The translations under genes and the position numbers were made by a program. Shown here piece by piece: positions 58,619 through 64,000 of a stretch of DNA of 64,000 bases (position 1 is the stretch's first letter; the number at the start of each line of letters is the position of its first letter). The DNA is from Sphaerisporangium fuscum (GTDB lineage Bacteria > Actinomycetota > Actinomycetes > Streptosporangiales > Streptosporangiaceae), in NCBI RefSeq assembly GCF_018531465.1, contig NZ_JAHDTF010000045.1, positions 1 to 64,000 of the forward strand, in the 5' to 3' direction. The notes beneath the pieces are model-generated. The model saw only the letters and a list, made by a program, of their open reading frames with translations, was not told the DNA's origin and ran no database searches.

Positions 58619-58948
58619 GAAGGAACGTCTCCCAAGACGGTACGAAGGGGTGCGAGCCGACAGCGGCGAGGCGAAAGCCTCAGCCCGCGCGCCTCCGCCG
58701 AAGTGGTGAGCTCAGGCGTCCTTCGGTGGACAGACGCTCGTGATCGCGCCCCACGTGCTGACGTAGCCGTTCGTGCCGATCGGCCGGAACTCCAGCGGCC
58801 GCAACTGCCGGGCAGACCTGCCCGGCAGGGCTGCGACGCAGAGGCGCATGCGAGGGTCAACGTGGTGCACTGCCGCCTCCTTCGCGCCCTCAGCCTGCCG
58901 TCTTGACGCCGCCTTACAGGCTCGATACGGAGCCCGACCGGAGTGGAG
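58619..58948. other. No recognisable gene (about 330 bp)
   Basis: A minus-strand frame from ATG about 58850 to a TGA near 58710 reads F-R-P-I-G-T-N-G-Y-V-S-T-W-G-A-I-T, but with no family match or ribosome-binding site. Nothing else is seen. Confidence 0.25.
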
Positions 58949-59829
58949 TCAGGCTGCCGTCCCGGCCGGCTCCGCCTCGGCCAGGGCCCGGTAGACGCTG
59001 GCCACCGAGGGGTGCCGGCCCTTGTTCTTGCCGGTGGGGATGACCAGCTTGCGAGCGATGTCGGGCACGGCAATGCCGCGCTCGCGCAGCGACCGCGCGT
59101 AGGCGATCATGTCGTCGTCGAACACCTTCGGCCGCCCGCCGTGACGGCCGCGCTCGCGGGCTGAGGCCTGGCCTTCGAGGGACTTCTCGCGCACGTACTC
59201 CCGTTCGGATTCGGCCATCCCGGCGAAGAAGGCGAACAATGCCGCGCCGTGCCCGGAGGGGTTGTAGATGCCCTGCAGCGGCCCAGTCAGCAACTCCAGT
59301 TCGATGTCGTGGTGGCGCAGGTCCTCGGCGATGGCCAGCAGTTCGGGGGCGCCGCGGCCCAGGCGCTTCATCTCGTGCACGGTGAGGATCACCCGCTGGT
59401 GCGGGACGGCCTGCTTGATGGTGTGGGCGTAGTTCATCGCCTTGATGACCTCCGGCCGTACCTTGATGCGCGTGCTGATCTTCTCGGCGAAGATCGGTTC
59501 GCAGCCCGCCTGCTTCAAGGCGTCGGGCTGGCTGTCCAGCTCCTGCTGCGCGGTGCTGCACCGGGCAAGCCGACCCGGGTCGGCCTGGCCGCGGCCGCCG
59601 CCGACGCGTCCACCGCCGGGCCCGCCTGCCAGAGGCGGCCCGGCCTGCGCTCGGCCGGGGTGCGCACCTCCAGCTCGGTACGCAGCTGCGGCACCAGCAT
59701 GAAGCGCGGCGTGTGGTACTTGGGCGCGACCTTTCCGCCCCGGGTCCGGCAGGCGCTGCCCGCCGGTGCCGCACACATCGGGCAGTCGAAGGCTTCGACG
59801 GCGGCGGCCGGATCGGCGAGCTCGGTCAT
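58949..59829 (-). pseudogene. Zn-ribbon serine resolvase of a Tn3-type transposon, frameshifted
   Basis: From ATG 59829 the first frame gives a zinc ribbon (D-C-P-M-C-A-A-P-A-G-S-A-C-R-T-R-G-G) and linker. Near 59562-59570, where G-Y-A-R-C-S-T is expected, one base is missing. The second frame continues A-R-C-S-T-A-Q-Q-E-L-D-S-Q (Ser = catalytic nucleophile), F-F-A-G-M-A-E-S-E-R-E-Y-V-R-E-K, and the C-terminal HTH S-V-A-S-V-Y-R-A-L to the stop at 58949. Apart from that base the protein is complete. Divergently, four TTCTGAGAA boxes form the presumed res site. Ribosomal frameshifting is possible but no slippery heptamer is seen. Confidence 0.75.
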
Positions 59830-59853
59830 GTCGCGGAACCTACCGCAAGCGAT

Positions 59854-59960
59854 GTTCTGAGAAGACAGTTTTGCGAGAGGTTCTGAGAACGAAGATCGAG
59901 GATAAACCGGACATGGTCCCGGCGTCTGATCATCTTCTCAGAACTGACCATTTCTGAGAA
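59854..59960. promoter_or_regulatory. res-like site: four TTCTGAGAA dyads
   Basis: Copies at 59854-59863 (GTTCTGAGAA), 59880-59890 (GTTCTGAGAAC), 59935-59944 (inverted) and 59952-59960. The about 105-bp span and position directly upstream of the resolvase gene match a transposon res site, where resolvase dimers bind several subsites and also repress their own gene. Confidence 0.65.
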
Positions 59961-60114
59961 CACAAACAGTCACGACCACTACACAGAGCTACCATGCGTC
60001 CGATCGCTCCGACCCGAGTGGTGGGCCCAGACGATGGTGGCGGGCCGTCGGCCGCCGACTCCGCAGGAACATTTGTCCAAGACTGATAGTCAACCGCCCA
60101 TGCATAGTCTCCGC

Positions 60115-60948
60115 ATGAATGAGTACGACATTGAGCACTCGCATGGGATGCACGTGGTCCATGACGGCCCGCGGCAGGCGCCGCCGTTGTTGCTCATCCA
60201 CGGATCGGGGGCCTCGGGCGGTTTTTGGGGCCCGGTGGTCCCGGCGCTGGCCGGCCACCATCATGTCATCCGGGTGGACCTTCCGGGTTGCGGCCAGTCC
60301 CCGCCCGCACCGTCGTATGACGTGCCTGCCCAGGCGGGCCAGGTGGCGGCGCTGCTGGACGACCTCGGCCTCCGTCACGTCGCCGTGGTCGGGCACTCCA
60401 GCGGCGGCTACGTCGCCACCGCGCTTGCCGAGCAACGTCCCGACCTCGTGGGTTCGCTTGCGTTGATCAGTAGCGGCCCGAGCCCGGATGCGCTCCTCCG
60501 GCAGCCGTTCATCCTTCGGGTGCTGCTGGCCCCGCCGTTGGGCCCGCTCCTGTGGTCGAGGCGTTCGGATGCGATGATCCGCAAGGGGATCAGCGCGACG
60601 GCCGTTCGCCCGGTGGACCTCCCGGACGACGTGGTCGCCGACGTGCGGGGCATCACCTACCGCGTGATGAGGACGGTGCTGCGCCGGAACACCGCCTACA
60701 TCGCCGAACGGAGCATGCCGGAGCGGCTCGCCGCCCTCCAGGTCCCCGTGCAGGTGATCTTCGGCGCTGCCGACCCCCGTTGGGAGCCGTCGTCGGCGCA
60801 CCGGTACGACGCGGTGCCGGACGCACGGGTCGAGGTGCTGCCCGGCGTCGGGCACCTACCCATGCTGGAAGCGCCAGAGACGGTCGGCAAACTGTTGCTG
60901 AGCTTCACGACAACGGGCCGCCGACAACCCATGATCCCCGATGCCTAG
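60115..60948 (+). CDS. Alpha/beta hydrolase, cytosolic
   Basis: 277 residues from ATG 60115 (no clear ribosome-binding site; ATG 60100 possible). L-L-L-I-H-G-S-G, nucleophile V-V-G-H-S-S-G-G, acid F-G-A-A-D-P, histidine L-P-G-V-G-H-L-P. Paralogue of the membrane-anchored enzyme at 43452. Followed by an AraC regulator 9 nt downstream, so the two form an operon. It may be cargo of the transposon whose resolvase and transposase flank it. Confidence 0.85.
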   Translation: MNEYDIEHSHGMHVVHDGPRQAPPLLLIHGSGASGGFWGPVVPALAGHHHVIRVDLPGCGQSPPAPSYDVPAQAGQVAALLDDLGLRHVAVVGHSSGGYVATALAEQRPDLVGSLALISSGPSPDALLRQPFILRVLLAPPLGPLLWSRRSDAMIRKGISATAVRPVDLPDDVVADVRGITYRVMRTVLRRNTAYIAERSMPERLAALQVPVQVIFGAADPRWEPSSAHRYDAVPDARVEVLPGVGHLPMLEAPETVGKLLLSFTTTGRRQPMIPDA

Positions 60949-60957
60949 ACTGGCCAT

Positions 60958-61872
60958 GTGTTGCCGACCGGTACGCCACCCGGCCGGGCGTGGGTGGACG
61001 TCGCGGTCCCACGCCCGTCGCTTCGGCTGCCGGGGGTCAGCATGGCCGGGTTCCGCCATCGTGCCCCGGCCTTGGTGGACATCTCCATGGTCGCGTACCC
61101 GTCCGTCACCCTGCTCGTCGATCTGGGCGAGGGAGAAGGCGTCGTCTACGAAACCCATGGCCGGCACGAGCGCGGTAGTGTCGTCGTCGGGCTCCTGCCC
61201 GGCGATCTCCGGGCAACTGGCCGGGGAGCCGGCCAGTGCCTCCAGATCCGCCTGGATCCGGTCACGGCAGCTGCGTTGTTCGGCGTATCGACCGAGCTCA
61301 GCGGGACGGTAGCAGCCCTTGCGGAGGTCTGGGGCCGCGACGCCGGGCGGGCCGAGGACAGGCTGCGCGCCGCCGCGTCGTGGGACGAACGCTTCACGAT
61401 CGCGGTGGACATCCTCAGCCGGCGGCTGGGTTCCCACCCTCCGGTCGATTCGCAGGTCGCCTACGCCTGGCGGCGGACGCTGACCAGCCGGGGGCGGGTG
61501 CGGGTCGATGGCCTGGCGGACGAGGTCGGCTGGAGCCGCAAGCGCCTGTGGTCCCGTTTCCGGTCCCAGCTCGGCATCACCCCCAAACGCGCCGCCCGGC
61601 TGGTGCGCTTCGACCACGCCGCCCACCTTCTCGCGGCGGGTCACGCCGCCGCCCGCGTTGCCGGCGAGAGCGGCTACGTCGACCAGTCCCACCTGCACCG
61701 GGAGGTCGCGACGTTCGCCGGGCTCACGCCCACGGCCCTGGCCGCCGCGCCGTGGCTCGCGGTCGACGATGTCGCGTGGCCGACTTCATCGCCCGCCGGC
61801 GCAAGCACGCCCTCCTGCGAACGCCGGCCCAGACCCTGCCGAGACACGAGCGCGCGCGGGCGGCGGTGTTGA
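60958..61872 (+). CDS. AraC-family regulator
   Basis: 304 residues from GTG 60958. N-terminal sensor part (V-T-L-L-V-D-L-G-E-G; R-G-S-V-V-V-G-L-L-P-G), C-terminal double HTH: V-D-G-L-A-D-E-V-G-W-S-R-K-R-L, then V-A-G-E-S-G-Y-V-D-Q-S-H-L-H-R-E-V, the 'GYxDQSHLHR' hallmark. Same operon as the hydrolase, so it may regulate it in response to an aromatic or ester inducer. Confidence 0.9.
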   Translation: MLPTGTPPGRAWVDVAVPRPSLRLPGVSMAGFRHRAPALVDISMVAYPSVTLLVDLGEGEGVVYETHGRHERGSVVVGLLPGDLRATGRGAGQCLQIRLDPVTAAALFGVSTELSGTVAALAEVWGRDAGRAEDRLRAAASWDERFTIAVDILSRRLGSHPPVDSQVAYAWRRTLTSRGRVRVDGLADEVGWSRKRLWSRFRSQLGITPKRAARLVRFDHAAHLLAAGHAAARVAGESGYVDQSHLHREVATFAGLTPTALAAAPWLAVDDVAWPTSSPAGASTPSCERRPRPCRDTSARGRRC

Positions 61873-61981
61873 GGAACAGGGTCAGCCGCTGGTCGCACCG
61901 CAGAGGGCCGACGTCGCTACGAGGTTGAAGCGTCTGCATATTCGCGGCCCGCTCGTGCCGGATGGCTCGGACGACCGCCGA

Positions 61982-62728
61982 TCAGGCCGAGTTGAACGGC
62001 TCCGTCAGGTGCGGTGTCGCCAGGTGCAGTGTGGTGCCGGTCTGGTGGCCGAGCATGCGCTTCCTTGAGTGCCTGGCCGCCTCAGGGTCGAGCTCGTGCG
62101 AGTAGGCGAGCTCGGCGCGCAGCGGCGTGTCCCCGTCGAGGAGCCGGAGCTGACCGGCCGCCGAGAGCGGGTCGGTGAGGGTCTCGCGTAGCTGCGGGTT
62201 GAGCGCGTCGAGCGCGTCGAACTCGGCCCGCTGGAGCAGGTATTCGGCGTTCGGGAAGTAGGGGCGGCGGTCGCCGGTCGCGCTGCCGGACGTAGGGGCG
62301 CCATCCACCGCGCCGCCCATTGACGGGACAGCCGCCTCGGTCACGATCGCCCATCCGACGTGGTCGGTGTGCAGGTGCGTGAGCACCACGGTGTCGACCT
62401 CGGCCGGATCTATGTTTGCGGCGGCGAGCGACTCGGGGAGCACGCCGGGCACGGGCGCCCACGAGACGGCGGGGCCGTCCGCCGGGCCGATTCCGGCGTC
62501 CACGAGGGTGAGGCTCTTATCGCTGCGGATCGCGTATGCGCGGAACTGGAGCCGCCAGCGACCCTCGGCGTCGACCGCGCCCGGGTCGTACCGGTCGGCC
62601 TCGGCCCACTGACCGGCCGTGGCCTCAGGGAAGGCCTCGGCGCGCGGGGAGAAGAACGGGCCCTCGCCATCGGCGAGGGCGATGATCTCGGTCGAGCCGA
62701 TCCGCAGGTGAGGAACGCTTAGGGACAT
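61982..62728 (-). CDS. MBL-fold hydrolase lacking two metal-binding motifs
   Basis: 248 residues. Complete first metal motif V-L-T-H-L-H-T-D-H-V-G-W and the C-terminal A-T-P-H-L-T-E-P-F. Between L-L-D-G-D-T-P-L and R-A-E-L-A-Y-S-H-E-L-D, where relatives have 'TPGHTPGH' and 'GD', about 35 residues are absent without breaking the frame. The second- and third-ligand His and the bridging Asp are therefore lost. The protein is probably catalytically dead although the gene looks open and has not drifted. Family members include AHL lactonases and lactone hydrolases. Confidence 0.75.
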   Translation of the reverse strand: MSLSVPHLRIGSTEIIALADGEGPFFSPRAEAFPEATAGQWAEADRYDPGAVDAEGRWRLQFRAYAIRSDKSLTLVDAGIGPADGPAVSWAPVPGVLPESLAAANIDPAEVDTVVLTHLHTDHVGWAIVTEAAVPSMGGAVDGAPTSGSATGDRRPYFPNAEYLLQRAEFDALDALNPQLRETLTDPLSAAGQLRLLDGDTPLRAELAYSHELDPEAARHSRKRMLGHQTGTTLHLATPHLTEPFNSA

Positions 62729-62869
62729 GGCCGCGATCCTGCCATGCCATGCACGCGACTGATCATTCGCCCTGCTACCGGCACCTGAACGTGCTGCGCT
62801 CGCGGACCACGGCCTGTGCGGTCCGCTCCTTGCCCCGTACGACAGGGCACGCCCGCGCGCGGGAGGTCC
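62729..62869. other. Short gap, no gene seen
   Basis: 140 bp between the MBL start and the end of the next minus-strand gene. No repeats or coding. Confidence 0.3.
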
Positions 62870-63481
62870 TCACGGACCTGGAAGCCGCCGCGCTAACGCC
62901 GCTGACCGTTCCATTGCTGCTCGCCCCCGTTCTTCAGGCGCGGGACCGTCCGGCACTGACTGTTCGAGAACGGCTGTTCGGGCATTGTGCGGCTCGATTC
63001 GACCCGCCCGAAAGACCAGAAACACCCGCATGCTCACCATGGTTGGTCGCGGGCGGCCAGCCCGTGCTTGGTGATGAGCGCCGGCCAACGCGGTGCGCAG
63101 CACGGTGATCCGGGCGGCGGCGTCCGTGCCGTAGATCCCGACCGTCACGGTGGTCTCGGTGGCGTGGAAGGTGGTGCGGCGCTGTTCGGCGGCGCTGCGT
63201 GCGGCCGCGAGGATCCGGCCGCGCAGCCGCATCGCCTTACGCGGGTCGCCTTCGCGGTCCAGGCCGTCAATGGTCAGGTAGGCCAGGAACAGAGGATCCG
63301 GGGCGGTGTCGATGCTGCCGGGCCCGGGTTCGGCCTCCAGCGCACACCGCAGTTCGGCACGCTCGGCAGGGGTCAGGGGCCGCCGTCCGAGCAGGTCGGG
63401 CCATCCGTCGGAGCGGGACGGCACGGTGAAGCCGGGCCCGGGCCCGGCCGCGTCCGGGCCTGGAGTGGAGTCGTCGCTCAC
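62870..63481 (-). CDS. Hypothetical protein adjoining the Tn3 transposase
   Basis: 203 residues from GTG 63481, which lies 8 nt after the transposase stop with GGAGG overlapping the transposase end, so it is co-transcribed. P-L-T-P-A-E-R-A-E-L-R-C-A-L-E-A, then F-L-A-Y-L-T-I-D-G-L-D-R-E-G, then T-V-T-V-G-I-Y-G-T-D. No family recognised. The last 60 residues look less protein-like, and the true end could be earlier in an ancestral version. Possibly an accessory gene of the transposon. Confidence 0.5.
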   Translation of the reverse strand: MSDDSTPGPDAAGPGPGFTVPSRSDGWPDLLGRRPLTPAERAELRCALEAEPGPGSIDTAPDPLFLAYLTIDGLDREGDPRKAMRLRGRILAAARSAAEQRRTTFHATETTVTVGIYGTDAAARITVLRTALAGAHHQARAGRPRPTMVSMRVFLVFRAGRIEPHNARTAVLEQSVPDGPAPEERGRAAMERSAALARRLPGP

Positions 63482-63488
63482 CGGGTGC

Positions 63489-64000
63489 CTATTCCTCCGG
63501 CTCGTCCTCGACGGTGTTGGGGTCGCGCAGGTCCCGCAGGCGTCCTTCCTCCAGTTGGGGGCGGTGGAAGGGGTAGGAGCCGTGGAAGTTGATGTGCTCG
63601 AACAGCAGAGGTGACAGGCGGGCCTTGATCTCGCGGCTGATGCCCAGGCCGCCGGCCTCCAGCCGGGCGACGGCGGCGTCGATGTAGAGGCTGTTCCACC
63701 AAGTGATCGCATTCAAGCCGAGGCCGAGGGCACCGAGCTGGTTCTCCATACCGCGTTCATAGGCTTGGCGGAGCTGTCCGAGGTTGCCGAAGAATACGCG
63801 GCGGGCGAGCTGGTGGCGGGACTCTCCGGTGTTGAGCTGGTCGCCGATCATCCGCCGGTAGGACTCGACGTGGATGATCTGGAGCAAATGCAGCGTCTTG
63901 AAGATCCGGCCGTAGGCGGCGAACGCGTTGCCCAGACCGGTGAGCCGCCCGCCCGCAGTCATCATCTTGATCAGGTCATAGGCGCGGACCTTGTTCGTCG
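63489..64000 (-). CDS. Tn3-family transposase, C-terminal part (runs off window)
   Basis: 170 C-terminal residues: G-R-I-F-K-T-L-H-L-L-Q-I-I-H, R-H-Q-L-A-R-R-V-F-F-G-N-L-G-Q-L-R-Q, L-G-A-L-G-L-G-L-N-A-I-T-W-W-N-S-L-Y, then G-I-S-R-E-I-K-A-R-L-S-P-L. This is the end of the DDE_Tnp_Tn3 catalytic domain including the last helix with the catalytic Glu region. The frame is open to the window edge with no stop, so the gene is probably intact and continues beyond 64000. Confidence 0.85.
   Translation of the reverse strand, partial: TNKVRAYDLIKMMTAGGRLTGLGNAFAAYGRIFKTLHLLQIIHVESYRRMIGDQLNTGESRHQLARRVFFGNLGQLRQAYERGMENQLGALGLGLNAITWWNSLYIDAAVARLEAGGLGISREIKARLSPLLFEHINFHGSYPFHRPQLEEGRLRDLRDPNTVEDEPEE

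Overview
The window is high-GC DNA (about 70% G+C by eye) with actinomycete gene styles: MmyB-type XRE regulators, MocR fragments, DUF2867 and DUF6624 domains, GTG starts, GTGA/ATGA overlaps and Zn-ribbon Tn3 resolvases. A Streptosporangiales-type genome (Nonomuraea/Streptosporangium-like) is my guess; no rRNA or other taxonomic marker is present. I see no tRNA, rRNA or CRISPR array.

The layout is a patchwork of intact operons separated by decayed gene fragments. 0-10 kb: a cut-off aldo/keto reductase, remnants of XRE and MocR genes, an FAD monooxygenase, a coupled membrane protein/secreted lectin pair, a NarL-type two-component system, then debris (exonuclease, glycosidase-associated and P450 fragments) and a strongly folded, palindrome-rich element at 8730-8875. 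10-15.1 kb: a compact peptide-modification (RiPP) operon made of a 43-residue precursor, a LanM-type dehydratase fused to DUF6624 and lacking a cyclase, and two JmjC/cupin hydroxylase-like proteins. This is the most likely undescribed system here. 15-21 kb: secreted PI-PLC, a fused FAH/MBL/DUF2867 reading frame with a divergent TetR, Tn3 debris and an NmrA-like reductase. 21-31 kb: secreted sulfatase, IS/Tn3 fragments, DUF2809 and GNAT proteins, and a STAND NTPase with 45-46 residue TPR-like repeats coupled to a small membrane protein.

31-39 kb: VOC protein and divergent XRE regulator, then a GH39 glycosidase with a CUT1 sugar ABC transporter and a divergent LacI repressor; matching operators lie in the shared promoter. 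39-43 kb: a TetR-controlled operon of an MFS pump, a DsbA-like protein, an FMN reductase and an SDR. 43-49 kb: membrane-anchored hydrolase, VOC/TetR pair and MerR/MFS pair. 49-51 kb: a long MerR regulator and a stand-alone relative of its effector domain that share a 15-bp operator sequence. 52-57 kb: PadR-controlled hydrolase/deazaflavin-reductase pair and a TetR/MFS pair.

57-64 kb is again mobile-element territory: truncated XRE, flavoprotein and NhaA genes, a frameshifted Zn-ribbon serine resolvase beside a res-like site, a hydrolase/AraC pair, an MBL gene that has lost two metal-binding motifs, and the 3' part of a Tn3 transposase running off the edge. Tn3-family pieces occur at seven places, so transposon traffic probably built and eroded this region. 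Many regulators have a palindromic operator visible in their own promoter, which lets several small regulons be read directly from the sequence.
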